Source of the DNA: Streptomyces roseoviridis
GTDB taxonomy: Bacteria > Actinomycetota > Actinomycetes > Streptomycetales > Streptomycetaceae
DNA length: 64,000 nt
NCBI RefSeq assembly: GCF_039535235.1
Contig: NZ_BAAAWU010000001.1
Location: forward strand, 682,001-746,000
Direction: 5' to 3'
The position numbers and the translations under genes are program-made. Below the pieces are notes generated by a model, which was given only the letters and a program-made list of their open reading frames with translations, had not been told where the DNA came from and searched no databases. This document shows positions 8,432 through 17,210 of this stretch, piece by piece (position 1 is the first letter of the stretch; the number at the start of each line of letters is the position of its first letter).

Positions 8432-11400
8432 GGTGACCAGCTGGAAGGGCCGCAGGTCCACGGCCACCCCGTCGGCCTGCACCGGGAGCGCGCCCTCCCG
8501 GGGGCGTTCCAGGAGGTCGCAGGGGCGGGCGGCGGCGAGGGGGAAGCCGGCGGTGAGGCGGGGGCGGGCGCGGCCGCCGCGCGACTCGTAGAGGCGGACC
8601 ACGACGTCGCCGCTGCCGTCGTCGGCCAGTTTGACGGCGCTGAGGACGACGGCGTCGTCGTCCACGGTCACCAAAGGCGCCACGTCGGCGCCGCCGGGCA
8701 CGCGCCGCTCAGGCAGGTTGATCCGGTAGCCCTCGCGGACCGCGTCGCCGATGTCCGCACCGGGCACGAGGGCGTGCCGGAAGCGGTGGCGGCCCTGGTC
8801 GGTGCGCGGGTCGGGGAAGCGGGGCGCGCGCAGCAGCGAGGCCCGGACGGTGGTCGTGGTGCCGTGGTCCTCGGGCCGTACGGTCCGGGTGACGTCGTGG
8901 CCGTACGTCGAGGCGGTGACGAGGGCGACGCCCCAGCCGGGCTCCTCGAAGTGGGTGAACCGGTGGTTGCACGCCTCGAACTTGGCGGCCTCCCAGCTGG
9001 TGTTGGTGTGGGTGGGGCGGTAGAGGTGGCCGAACTGGGTCTCGGAGGCGTACCGGTCGGTGTGCAGGTCCAGCGGGAAGGCGGCCTTGAGGAACTTCTC
9101 GGTCTCGTGCCAGTCGACCTCGGTGTCGAGGTCGAGCCGCTTGGCGCCGGCGGTGAGGGTGACGGTCTGGACGGCCGTGGAGGAGCCGAAGGTGCGGGTG
9201 ACGCGGACGGCGACGGCCTCGGGGCCGTCGGCGGTGACGGCCAGCTCGTCGAGGGCGGTGAGATCGGTGACGGTGTTGCGGTAGAAGCGGTCGACGTCCC
9301 AGGCGTCCCACATGTTGGGGAAGTCGGGGTGGAGCTGGAGCAGGTTGGCGGCGGCGCCGGGGGCGATCGTCTCGCGTCCGGTGCCGAGGTCGACGACCGA
9401 GACGACGAGCCCGCGGGCGTCCACGGTCACCCGGAGCAGCCCGTTGTCGAGGACGTGGCCGCCGCCGTCGGCGGCCTCCAGGGTGCAGCGGTCGCCGGCG
9501 GCGGGCAGGGTGCCGGCGCGGCGGGCCCCGCCGGCCGGCACTCCGGCTCGGGCGTGCGGGGCACCGTTGAAGACCACCTCGGAGTCCCCCGGGCCCGCGA
9601 GGGCGCGCTGGGCCCGGTCGACGATCGCGGTGAGCTCCTCCGCGACGGCGGCGTAGGTGCGTTCGGCCTCGCGGTGCACCCATGCGATCGACGAGCCGGG
9701 CAGGATGTCGTGGAACTGGTGGAGCAGCACCGTCTTCCAGATGCGGTCCAGTTCCTCGTACGGGTAGGGGAGACCGGCCCGCACGGCGGCGGTGGCGGCC
9801 CACAGTTCGGCCTCCCGCAGCAGGTTCTCGCTCGCCCGGTTGCCCTGCTTGGTGCGGGCCTGGCTGGTCAGGGTCGCCCGGTGCAGCTCCAGGTACAGCT
9901 CCCCCACCCACACCGGTGGTTGCGGGTACTCCGCCTGGGCCTTGGCGAAGAACTCGGCGGGCCGCTCCCAGCGCACCCGGGCGGAGCCCTCCAGGTCGCG
10001 CAGCCGGGCCGCCTTGGCGATCATCTCGCGGGTGGTGCCGCCGCCCCCGTCACCCCAGCCGGTGGGGGCGATGGAGTGCGAGGCGCGGCCCTTGTCCTTG
10101 AAGTTCCGTACGGCGTGGGCGATCTCCTTGCCCTGCATGGAGCAGTTGTAGGTGTCGATCGGCGGGAAGTGGGTGAAGATCCGGGTGCCGTCGACGCCCT
10201 CCCACCAGAAGGTGTGGTGGGGGAAGGAGTTGACCTGGCTCCAGGAGATCTTCTGGGTGAGGAGCCACTTCGAACCGGCCTCCTTGATGATCTGCGGGAG
10301 TCCGCCGGCGAAGCCGAAGGTGTCGGGGAGCCATGCCTCCTGGTTCTCGATGCCGAACTCGTCGAGGAAGAACCGTTTGCCGTGCACGAACTGACGGGCC
10401 ATCGCCTCGGACGAGGGCATGTTGGTGTCGGACTCGACCCACATGCCGCCGGCCGGGACGAAGCGGCCCTCGGCGACGGCCTTCTTCACCCGGGCGTACA
10501 CCTCCGGCCGGTGCTCCTTGATCCAGGCGTACTGCTGGGCCTGGGACATCGTGTAGACGAAGTCGGGCTCGTCCTCCAGGAGGGCGGTCATGTTGGCGGT
10601 GGTGCGCGCCACCTTGCGCACGGTCTCGCGCAGCGGCCAGAGCCAGGCGGAGTCGATGTGGGCGTGGCCGACGGCGCTGATGCGGTGGGCGGACGGTTCG
10701 GCGGGGGCGGAGAGGACGCCGGCCAGTTCGGCGCGGGCCCGGGCGGCGCTGCCGCCGACGTCCTGGAGGTCGACGGCGTCGAGGGCGCGTTCGACGGCGC
10801 GCAGGATGTCCCAGCGACGGGCGCCCTCGACGGGCAGTTCGGCCATGAGCTCGCCGAGGACCTCCAGGTCGGCGACGAGTTCCCAGACCGTCTGGTCGAA
10901 GACGGCGAGGTCGAGGCGGGCGAGGCGGTACTGCGGCCGGTCGCCCGCGGTGTCCTTGTCGCCGAGCTCGGTGGGCAGGAAGGGGTGGTAGTCGAGGATG
11001 ACCGGGTTGGACGCGGCCTCGACGTGCAGCAACACCTCCTCGCCGCCCGCCGCGGGGGAGGCGATCCGCACCCACTGGTTGCGCGGGTTGAGTCCCTTCA
11101 CCGGGCTGCCGTCGGGGCGGTAGACCAGGCCCTCGCACTGGAAGCCGGGCATGTTGGCGTCGAAGCCGAGGTCGATCAGGGCCTCGACGGTGCGGCCCGC
11201 CCACTCCTCGGGCACGGTGCCGGAGACGGTGAGCCAGCTGGTCCCCCAGGGCGCGCCCCACGCGTCGCCGACGGCGACGGGGGTACGGGGCGCGGCGAGG
11301 CCCTCGGCGACGGGTACGGGTTCGCCCGGGGCGGTCCAGATCCCGGCCTGGAGGGGCACGGAGGCGGGGTGGACGGCGGGGCGGATCCGTTCGTCGAGGA

Positions 11401-11443
11401 CCCGCTTGAGCCGGGATTCGACGAGGCTGCGGTCGTCATGCAT
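8411..11443 (-). CDS. Alpha-mannosidase, glycoside hydrolase family 38
   Basis: A 1010-residue GH38 enzyme with no signal peptide, so probably cytoplasmic. An N-terminal beta domain (1-250) is followed by the catalytic barrel. The zinc motif H260-A-H262-I-D264 and the nucleophile Asp374 in 'WLPDTFGF' are intact; the three-helix region and C-terminal beta domains follow. It releases mannose from alpha-linked mannosides such as high-mannose N-glycan branches. It is the last gene of a minus-strand operon, 56 bases after the GH5-type gene. With the GH85 gene at 17211 it fits stepwise N-glycan breakdown. The start follows GGAGAGTTCCGC, so the ATG is supported. Confidence 0.95.
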   Translation of the reverse strand: MHDDRSLVESRLKRVLDERIRPAVHPASVPLQAGIWTAPGEPVPVAEGLAAPRTPVAVGDAWGAPWGTSWLTVSGTVPEEWAGRTVEALIDLGFDANMPGFQCEGLVYRPDGSPVKGLNPRNQWVRIASPAAGGEEVLLHVEAASNPVILDYHPFLPTELGDKDTAGDRPQYRLARLDLAVFDQTVWELVADLEVLGELMAELPVEGARRWDILRAVERALDAVDLQDVGGSAARARAELAGVLSAPAEPSAHRISAVGHAHIDSAWLWPLRETVRKVARTTANMTALLEDEPDFVYTMSQAQQYAWIKEHRPEVYARVKKAVAEGRFVPAGGMWVESDTNMPSSEAMARQFVHGKRFFLDEFGIENQEAWLPDTFGFAGGLPQIIKEAGSKWLLTQKISWSQVNSFPHHTFWWEGVDGTRIFTHFPPIDTYNCSMQGKEIAHAVRNFKDKGRASHSIAPTGWGDGGGGTTREMIAKAARLRDLEGSARVRWERPAEFFAKAQAEYPQPPVWVGELYLELHRATLTSQARTKQGNRASENLLREAELWAATAAVRAGLPYPYEELDRIWKTVLLHQFHDILPGSSIAWVHREAERTYAAVAEELTAIVDRAQRALAGPGDSEVVFNGAPHARAGVPAGGARRAGTLPAAGDRCTLEAADGGGHVLDNGLLRVTVDARGLVVSVVDLGTGRETIAPGAAANLLQLHPDFPNMWDAWDVDRFYRNTVTDLTALDELAVTADGPEAVAVRVTRTFGSSTAVQTVTLTAGAKRLDLDTEVDWHETEKFLKAAFPLDLHTDRYASETQFGHLYRPTHTNTSWEAAKFEACNHRFTHFEEPGWGVALVTASTYGHDVTRTVRPEDHGTTTTVRASLLRAPRFPDPRTDQGRHRFRHALVPGADIGDAVREGYRINLPERRVPGGADVAPLVTVDDDAVVLSAVKLADDGSGDVVVRLYESRGGRARPRLTAGFPLAAARPCDLLERPREGALPVQADGVAVDLRPFQLVTLRLTRA

Positions 11444-11499
11444 GCGGAACTCTCCGGGGGCGCGGCGGGACGGAATTCAGCGGAGCGGATGCGAGCGGG

Positions 11500-12774
11500 T
11501 CAGGTGCGCGCGGCGGGGACGAGGTCGCCGGGGGCGACGAGCTCGGTGATGCCGCGGGCGGCGAGGTGGGCGGGGTCGGCGGCGCGGTCGGCGAGGACCA
11601 CGGCCGGGCGGGCACCGTCCGCGGCGAGCCGCATGAAGGCGTCGAAGTACCGGCCGCCGGGACCGCATGCGGCGCGCTCGGGCGCGTCGTCGGGGAGGTC
11701 GACGACGAGCGCGGTGCTCCGGGTGGCCGGCGGGTCCGCGGACGCTCGGGCCTCGGCGACGGCGGCGGCCAGTGCCCGGCCGGCCGGTTTGACCCGCCGG
11801 TCGTTGGTCAAGAGGCCCAGTCCGTATTCGAGTTGCGGGAAGTCGGCGAGCGAGCGGTCGACGTCGTGGGAGCACCACCACGTGATACCCCACAGATCCG
11901 GGCAGTCGAGCGCGGCGGCGACGGTCGTCCGGGTGAATGCGGCCGCGCGGTCCGTCGGGACGTGCGGGGCGGGGGCGCCGACCTCCTGGAGCCAGACGGG
12001 ACGGCGGGGGTCCTGCGCCCATGCCTTGGACAGTTCGATGAGGTACGCGGCGTGCTGTCCGACCTCGAAGGACGCGGAGCCGTAGCGCTGCGCGGTGCCG
12101 TTGAAGACCCAGGAGTGGACGGCGGTCGCGGCGCCCAGGCGGGCGGCGTGGGCGGGGGTGAAGGGGTGGTCGTCCAGGTACCAGGCGGCGTCGTACGTGG
12201 CGTGCAGGTGGAGCCGGCCGGGGGCGCCGTCCTCGCAGGCGGCGAGCATGCGGCGCAGCCACGCGTCGGCCTCGGCGGGGGTGATGCGGTCGGGGTCGGG
12301 GTGGGGGTCGCCGGAGAACTGGTCGATCTCGTTGCCGACGGTCATGCCGAGGAAGTGGGGCCGGTCGGCCAGGGAGGCGGCGAGGGTGCGCAGGTAGGTG
12401 GTCTGGCCGTCGAGGACCTCGGGGTCGGTGAAGAGGTTGCGCCGGTGCCAGGTCCGGGTCCAGGCGGGCAGGAAGTCGAAGCTGGACAGGTGGCCCTGGA
12501 GGCCGTCGACGGCGACGTCGAGTCCGCGTTCGCCGGCGGCGTCGACGAGCCGGCCGAGCTGGTCGAGGGCCCTGGGGCGGATCAGGGCGCGGTTGGGCTG
12601 GAAGAGCGGCCAGAGCGGGAAGACGCGGACGTGGTCGAGGCCGAGGGCGGCGACGGAGTCCAGGTCGGCGCGGACGGCGTCGAGGTCGAAGTCGAGCCAG
12701 TGGTGGAACCAGCCCTTGCTGGGGGTGTAGTTGACGCCGAAGCGCGGGCCGGGGCGGTGCCGGGGGTTCGTCAT
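11500..12774 (-). CDS. GH5-type glycosidase, probable beta-mannosidase (GH5_18-like)
   Basis: A 424-residue clan GH-A barrel without signal peptide. It begins 'FGVNYTPSKGWFHHWLD', then has 'LGLDHVRVFPLWPLFQP'. The acid/base is Glu149 in 'TVGNEIDQF' and the nucleophile is Glu264 in 'VWLQEVGAP'. Its look and its place between N-glycan ABC permeases and a GH38 gene resemble the GH5_18 beta-mannosidases that split Man-beta-1,4-GlcNAc in bifidobacterial N-glycan loci; this subfamily assignment is from memory and inference. An in-frame start at 12867 overlaps the upstream stop (ATGA), but it would add a Pro/Arg-rich leader, so the Met beside the conserved fold is preferred. Confidence 0.85.
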   Translation of the reverse strand: MTNPRHRPGPRFGVNYTPSKGWFHHWLDFDLDAVRADLDSVAALGLDHVRVFPLWPLFQPNRALIRPRALDQLGRLVDAAGERGLDVAVDGLQGHLSSFDFLPAWTRTWHRRNLFTDPEVLDGQTTYLRTLAASLADRPHFLGMTVGNEIDQFSGDPHPDPDRITPAEADAWLRRMLAACEDGAPGRLHLHATYDAAWYLDDHPFTPAHAARLGAATAVHSWVFNGTAQRYGSASFEVGQHAAYLIELSKAWAQDPRRPVWLQEVGAPAPHVPTDRAAAFTRTTVAAALDCPDLWGITWWCSHDVDRSLADFPQLEYGLGLLTNDRRVKPAGRALAAAVAEARASADPPATRSTALVVDLPDDAPERAACGPGGRYFDAFMRLAADGARPAVVLADRAADPAHLAARGITELVAPGDLVPAART

Positions 12775-12863
12775 GCGGGGTGCGGTCCCTTCGCGGGTGC
12801 GGTCCCTTGGCGGGCGCGGCGGTGGCGGGGCGGGAGCCCGGGTTGTCCCGGGGCGCGCGGTGG

Positions 12864-13712
12864 TCATCCCTTGATCGCGCCCTCCTCGACCCCCCTGAAG
12901 AAGAACCGCTGGAGCACCGCGAACACGGCCACGATCGGCAGGAAGGCGATCATGGTGCCGGCGGCGATGAGCCGGGGGTTGGCGGAGAAGGTGCCGTCGA
13001 GGTACTGGATTCCCACCGTGAGCGTGTAGCGGCTGGGGTCGTTGAGCACGATCAGCGGCCACAGGAAGTCGTCCCAGGCTCCGATGAAGGTGAAGATCAC
13101 GACGACGCTCAGCATGCCGCGGACGCTGGGCAGGCCCACGTGCACGAGCCGCTGCCGGACGTTGGCGCCGTCGACCAGTGCGGCGGCGTCGAGTTCGGGC
13201 GGGACGGCCCGGAAGGCGGTGTACATGAGCAGCACGTTGAGCATGGCGATGGCGCCGGGCAGGGCGACGCCGAGGAGGGTGTCGGTCAGGCCGAGGCTGC
13301 GGACCGTCACGTATTGGGAGACGATCGTGACCTCGCCGGGCAGCACCAGGGTGGCGACGAAGAGGCCGAGGGCGAGCCGGGCTCCCCGGAACCGCAGCCG
13401 GGCCAGGGCGAAGCCGGCGAGGGTGGCGCCGACGACGTTCCCGGCGACGGCGACGGCGGCCACGATCAGCGAGTTGGCGGCGTAGGTCCACACCGGGATG
13501 GTGTCGGCGACCTGGAGGTAGTTGGCGAAGGTGGGGTCCTCGGGCAGGAAGCCGGGGGTGCGGGACCAGACGTCCTCGCCGGGGCCCTTGAGCGAGGTGG
13601 ACAGCTGCCACAGGAAGGGGCCGATGGTGAGGAGCAGGACGAGTACGAGGAGGAGGTAGCGCACCGCCTTCTCGGTGGCGGAGGGGTTGCGGCCGGTGCT
13701 GCCGGAGCTCAT
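12864..13712 (-). CDS. Carbohydrate ABC transporter permease, MalG type
   Basis: A 282-residue inner-membrane permease with six helices. The EAA loop contacting the ATPase reads 'ELDAAALVDGANVRQRLVHVGLP' (near residue 190, shown here in part). No ATPase gene is in the operon; streptomycetes commonly use the shared MsiK ATPase, which is probable here. It sits 4 bases after the MalF-type gene and is followed by the GH5-type gene, so the importer and the cytoplasmic enzymes are made together. Confidence 0.93.
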   Translation of the reverse strand: MSSGSTGRNPSATEKAVRYLLLVLVLLLTIGPFLWQLSTSLKGPGEDVWSRTPGFLPEDPTFANYLQVADTIPVWTYAANSLIVAAVAVAGNVVGATLAGFALARLRFRGARLALGLFVATLVLPGEVTIVSQYVTVRSLGLTDTLLGVALPGAIAMLNVLLMYTAFRAVPPELDAAALVDGANVRQRLVHVGLPSVRGMLSVVVIFTFIGAWDDFLWPLIVLNDPSRYTLTVGIQYLDGTFSANPRLIAAGTMIAFLPIVAVFAVLQRFFFRGVEEGAIKG

Positions 13713-13716
13713 GCGC

Positions 13717-14589
13717 TCACGCCGCCTTCCGGTTGAGCCGGGCCAGCAGGAGCATCGGTCCGACGGTGAGGAGGAACAGCAGCACGCTGAGGGCGGAGGC
13801 GTAGCCGATGTGCCCGGTGAAGCCGCGGCTGTACATCTGGATGAGCATGACCACCGACATGTCGCGCCCGCCGGGGCCGCCGGTGCCGTTGGACAGCACG
13901 TACAGCTCGGAGAAGACGCGCAGCGCGGAGACGGAGATCAGGACGGAGATCAGGAGCATCGCGGGGCGCACGCCGGGCAGGGTGACGTGCCAGAACCTGC
14001 GGACGGCGGAGGCGCCGTCGACGGCGGCGGCCTCGTGCAGTTCCCGGCCGACGTTCCCGAGCGCGGACAGGTAGATGACCATGTAGTAGCCGAGCCCCTT
14101 CCACACCGTGAGGGCGATGGCGCTGAACAGCAGCAGCCAGCGGTCGGTGAGGAAGGAGACCGGCCGGTCGGCGAGGCCGAGCTGGTGCAGCATGCCGTTG
14201 AGCAGGCCCCGCTCGTCGAGCACCCAGCCCCAGATGATGCCGACGACGACCGCGGAGGCGACGACCGGGGTGTAGAAGGCGGTGCGGAAGAAGGTGATGC
14301 CGGGGAGCTTCTTCTCCACGAGGAGGGCGAGCAGCAGCGGCAGCAGGGTGAGCAGGGGCAGGCAGACCAGCAGGTAGACGACGCTGTTGAGCAGGGCGTC
14401 GGTCAGCTGGTCGTCGTCGAGGGCCCGGTGGTAGTTGTCCAGGCCGGTGAAGTGTCCTCCGCCGAGCGGTCTGGCGTTGGTGAAGGACAGGATCACCGTG
14501 TTGACCGCGGGCCACAGGTTGAAGACGGCCAGCCAGACGAGGGCGGGACCGGCGAGCAGCCAGGGCGTGAACCAGCGCCGGTGGGTCAT
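13717..14589 (-). CDS. Carbohydrate ABC transporter permease, MalF type
   Basis: A 290-residue permease with six helices; the EAA-type loop 'ELHEAAAVDGASAVRRFWHV' lies near residue 190. The ATG is 5 bases past the solute-binding protein stop and begins MTHRRWFTPWLL. It forms the heterodimeric channel with the MalG-type permease encoded immediately downstream. The proposed cargo is N-glycan-derived oligosaccharide, from locus context only. Confidence 0.93.
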   Translation of the reverse strand: MTHRRWFTPWLLAGPALVWLAVFNLWPAVNTVILSFTNARPLGGGHFTGLDNYHRALDDDQLTDALLNSVVYLLVCLPLLTLLPLLLALLVEKKLPGITFFRTAFYTPVVASAVVVGIIWGWVLDERGLLNGMLHQLGLADRPVSFLTDRWLLLFSAIALTVWKGLGYYMVIYLSALGNVGRELHEAAAVDGASAVRRFWHVTLPGVRPAMLLISVLISVSALRVFSELYVLSNGTGGPGGRDMSVVMLIQMYSRGFTGHIGYASALSVLLFLLTVGPMLLLARLNRKAA

Positions 14590-14594
14590 CGACG

Positions 14595-15905
14595 TCAGTC
14601 CTTCAGGAGCTGGTTGGCCCGGGCGACCGCGGTGTCCAGGGCCTCCTTGGAGCCGGTCCGGCCGCTGATGGCGAGGGCGATCTGCTGGTTGATCACGGTC
14701 TTGATCGCGTCGTTGGCCTGGACGGGTTCGAGGACGCGGGCGGAGGCCAGCGAGCGGAAGGCGGTGACCTTGGCGTCGCCGGCGTTGCTGCCGTCGCTCC
14801 GGCTGAAGAACGGGTCGGCGGCGGAGGCCGTGGTGGACGGGAAGACGCTGGTCTCGCGGGCGAACGCGGCCTGGTTGTCGGCGTTGGTCACCCAGCGGGC
14901 GAGCGCCAGGGCGGCGGCCGGGTTCTTGGTGCTCCTCGGGACGGACAGGCCCTGGACGTACAGCGGCGGGGTGCCCATGGCCGGGGACGAGACCACCTTG
15001 GGGGCGAGGGTCGGGTTGTCCGTGGCGAGGCTGGTGATGTAGTTGGCGCCGGCGGTGGTCCAGGCGGCGGTGCCGGAGCTGAAGAGCTTGGTGTTGCCGG
15101 CGTAGGTCTCGGTGAGGACGTCCTTGGGGAGCAGGCCCTCGGTGTAGGCCGCGCGGTAGGTGTCGAGGACGGCGGCGGCCTCGGGGGTGTTGAAGGTGAA
15201 GGTCTTCCCGTCGCCGGAGAGGATCGGGACGCCGGCGTTGGCGAGGTCCATGAGGTTGGGCTTGCGGCTCATCAGGTACGTCTGGCCGCCGGACCTCGCC
15301 TTGACGGTGCGGGCGGCGGTGACCAGTTCGTCGAGGGTGGCCGGGGGCTTCTTCGGGTCGAGCCCGTACTTCGTGAGGAGCTCGCCGTTCCAGTAGTTGA
15401 CGTCGGTGTTGAGGTACCAGGGGTAGCCGTAGGTGCCCTCGTGGCCGGGGAAGCGGTACGCGTCGAGGCCGCCCTCGACGTAGTCGGCCCGCACGGCGGG
15501 GTCCGCCTTGCCGATGTCGAGCAGCAGGTTCTGCTTGACCAGCGGCAGCGCGAAGTCCGGGGGCAGGTTGACGACGTCGGGCAGCGTGCCGCCGGCGGAC
15601 TGGCTGAGGACCTTGTCCGCGTAGCCCTCGCCCGGCTGGTCGAGCCACTCGACCTCGACGCCCGGGTACTTCTTCTCGAAGCCGGAGATCACGCCCTCCA
15701 CGTAGGCGGTGAACTTCGGCTTGAGGGCCCACGTCTGGAGCGAGACCCTGCCCTTCACCTCGCCGCCGGTGGTCACCGGGCCGGGAGCTCCGGAGTCCTC
15801 GGCTCCGCCGAGACCGCAGCCGGCGAGGGTCACGGCCGCGACGGCGACGGCCGTCCACCGCGCCCACCGGCTCCTTCGAATGCGTCGCACGCGTTGGTCT
15901 CGCAC
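14595..15905 (-). CDS. Extracellular sugar-binding lipoprotein (ABC solute-binding, family 1)
   Basis: A 436-residue solute-binding protein. Its lipoprotein signal has an Arg-rich start and lipobox LAG-Cys30. 'FEKKYPGVEVEWLDQPGEGY' and 'DVVNLPPDFALPLVKQ' are typical family-1 sugar-binding features. The GTG start is chosen because AGGGAGA lies 7 bases upstream; a Met 12 codons earlier has no such site. It is the first gene of the N-glycan-type operon, with a candidate promoter at 15995-16024 and a palindrome at 15972-15985. It delivers the ligand to the two permeases. Confidence 0.92.
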   Translation of the reverse strand: MRDQRVRRIRRSRWARWTAVAVAAVTLAGCGLGGAEDSGAPGPVTTGGEVKGRVSLQTWALKPKFTAYVEGVISGFEKKYPGVEVEWLDQPGEGYADKVLSQSAGGTLPDVVNLPPDFALPLVKQNLLLDIGKADPAVRADYVEGGLDAYRFPGHEGTYGYPWYLNTDVNYWNGELLTKYGLDPKKPPATLDELVTAARTVKARSGGQTYLMSRKPNLMDLANAGVPILSGDGKTFTFNTPEAAAVLDTYRAAYTEGLLPKDVLTETYAGNTKLFSSGTAAWTTAGANYITSLATDNPTLAPKVVSSPAMGTPPLYVQGLSVPRSTKNPAAALALARWVTNADNQAAFARETSVFPSTTASAADPFFSRSDGSNAGDAKVTAFRSLASARVLEPVQANDAIKTVINQQIALAISGRTGSKEALDTAVARANQLLKD

Positions 15906-15971
15906 GAGGTGTCTCCCTTGCTCTGGCGCTTGCTCTGGCATGGCGCGGGATGTGCTGGGGACGTGCCTTGA

Positions 15972-15985
15972 CTAAACCGGTCTAG
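15972..15985. promoter_or_regulatory. Candidate LacI operator CTAAACCGGTCTAG
   Basis: A 14-bp inverted repeat (one mismatched pair) lying just downstream of the proposed -10 box of the solute-binding protein gene, about the expected transcription start. A related half-site (GGCTAAACTCCGG, 16007-16019) lies in the promoter spacer. The same architecture (CTAAA-N4-TNTAG) recurs at 17118-17131 before the GH85 gene. Confidence 0.65.
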
Positions 15986-15994
15986 CGATGCGGG

Positions 15995-16024
15995 ACTATG
16001 CTCCCGGCTAAACTCCGGTGTCAA
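15995..16024 (-). promoter_or_regulatory. Candidate promoter of the ABC/mannosidase operon
   Basis: On the minus strand TTGACA (16024-16019) is followed after 18 bases by CATAGT (16000-15995). The -35 box is a perfect consensus match and the -10 box matches four of six. It lies 90 bases before the solute-binding protein GTG. Confidence 0.55.
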
Positions 16025-16062
16025 GAGAGCGTGCGGAAACGCGCGGGACGAGGGGGCGACCG

Positions 16063-17121
16063 ATGGCGAGACCGACCATCGCCGACATCGCCAGGGAGGC
16101 GGGGGTCTCCAAGGGGGCCGTCTCCTTCGCGCTCAACGGCCGCCCGGGGGTCAGCGAGGCCACCCGCGACCGGATCCTGCGGGTCGCGGAACGGATGAAC
16201 TGGCGCCCGCACAGCGCCGCCCGGGCCCTCGGCGGTGCCCGGGCCGGGGCGGTCGGGCTGGTGCTGGCCCGGCCCGCCCGCACGATCGGCCTGGAACCCT
16301 TCTTCGGCCAGCTGCTCTCCGGCCTCCAGGCCGCCCTCTCCACCCGCGGCACCGCGCTCCAGCTGCTCGTCGTCGAGGACACCGCCGCCGAGATCGAGGT
16401 CTACCGGCGGTGGACCTCCGAGCACCGGGTGGACGGCTTCGTGCTCGTCGACCTCCAGGTGCGCGACCCGCGGATCCCGGTCCTGGAGGAGCTCGGCACC
16501 CCGACGGTCGTCCTCGGCGGTCCGGGCCGGCACGGCCGTCTGCCCGCCGTGTGGGCGGACGACCGGGCGGCGATGACCTCGATCGTCGAGTACCTGGCCG
16601 CCCTCGGCCACCGCCGGATCGCCCACCTCGCGGGCCTGCCCTCCTTCCAGCACACCCGGCGCCGGATCCGGGCCGTGCGGGACGCGGCGCGGCGGCTGGG
16701 GCTGACCGACGCCGTCTCCGTACCGACCGACTTCAGCGACGCGGAGGGCGCCGCGGCCACCCGTGCGCTGCTCGCCCGGCCGGGACGGCGGCGTCCGACG
16801 GCGATCGTCTACGACAGCGACGTGATGGCGGTGGCGGGGCTCGGGGTCGCGTCCGAGATGGGCGTGCCGGTCCCCGGCGAGCTGTCGATCGTCTCCTTCG
16901 ACGACTCCGCCCTCACCCGGATCGTCCATCCCTCGCTCACCGCCCTCTCCCGGGACACCTTCGCCCTCGGCGAGCAGGTCGCGACGGCCCTGCTGGCCCT
17001 GGTCGACGACCCGTCCTCGGCCCACGACGTCCAGAACCCCACGCCCCGGCTCACGGTCCGGGAGAGCACGGCGGCCCCCGCGGACGCCGGCCGCGCCCCA
17101 GACCTTGACTCCGCTCACTAA
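16063..17121 (+). CDS. LacI family transcriptional regulator of the N-glycan-type locus
   Basis: A 352-residue repressor. The N-terminal helix-turn-helix begins 'ARPTIADIAREAGVSKGAVSF' with the hinge 'HSAARALGG'. The periplasmic-binding-like sensor domain covers about 60-340 with 'GFVLVDLQVRDPRI' and 'IVSFDDSALT'. The ATG at 16063 is chosen over one 15 codons upstream since it starts the HTH and follows AGGGGGCG. It is divergent from the ABC operon and directly upstream of the GH85 gene; palindromes on both sides make it the likely local repressor, with an imported oligosaccharide or mannose derivative as inducer. Confidence 0.92.
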   Translation: MARPTIADIAREAGVSKGAVSFALNGRPGVSEATRDRILRVAERMNWRPHSAARALGGARAGAVGLVLARPARTIGLEPFFGQLLSGLQAALSTRGTALQLLVVEDTAAEIEVYRRWTSEHRVDGFVLVDLQVRDPRIPVLEELGTPTVVLGGPGRHGRLPAVWADDRAAMTSIVEYLAALGHRRIAHLAGLPSFQHTRRRIRAVRDAARRLGLTDAVSVPTDFSDAEGAAATRALLARPGRRRPTAIVYDSDVMAVAGLGVASEMGVPVPGELSIVSFDDSALTRIVHPSLTALSRDTFALGEQVATALLALVDDPSSAHDVQNPTPRLTVRESTAAPADAGRAPDLDSAH

Positions 17122-17133
17122 AGCCTTTTAGCT
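17105..17133 (+). promoter_or_regulatory. Candidate promoter of the GH85 gene
   Basis: TTGACT (17105-17110) and TTAGCT (17128-17133) are separated by 17 bases. The stretch overlaps the end of the LacI gene and lies about 80 bases before the GH85 start. Confidence 0.5.
17118..17131. promoter_or_regulatory. Candidate LacI operator CTAAAGCCTTTTAG
   Basis: Arms CTAAA and TTTAG flank four bases. The site overlaps the LacI stop codon and the proposed -10 box of the GH85 gene. It is related in arms and spacing to the palindrome at 15972-15985, which suggests one regulator for transport operon and secreted enzyme. Confidence 0.65.
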
Positions 17134-17210
17134 TTCGGCACCGCACCATCCCGTACATCGCGCCACCGGCACCACCAGCCCCTTCCCCCTCACGCTGGAC
17201 CGGAGCTCCG

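Noticed and set aside
8291..12085. A very long plus-strand open frame opposite the alpha-mannosidase and GH5 genes.
   Set aside because: Its translation is low-complexity Gly/Val/Asp/Glu text mirroring the GC-rich third positions of the real minus-strand genes, which carry intact catalytic motifs.
12775..12867. Upstream start of the GH5-type gene at 12867, overlapping the permease stop.
   Set aside because: It would add 31 Pro/Arg/Thr residues with no domain and the ribosome site is too close; kept as an alternative only.
13675..15042. Plus-strand frame of 455 residues across the permease genes.
   Set aside because: Composition is Gly/Glu/Val/Gln-rich without any domain, antisense to two clear ABC permeases and a lipoprotein gene.
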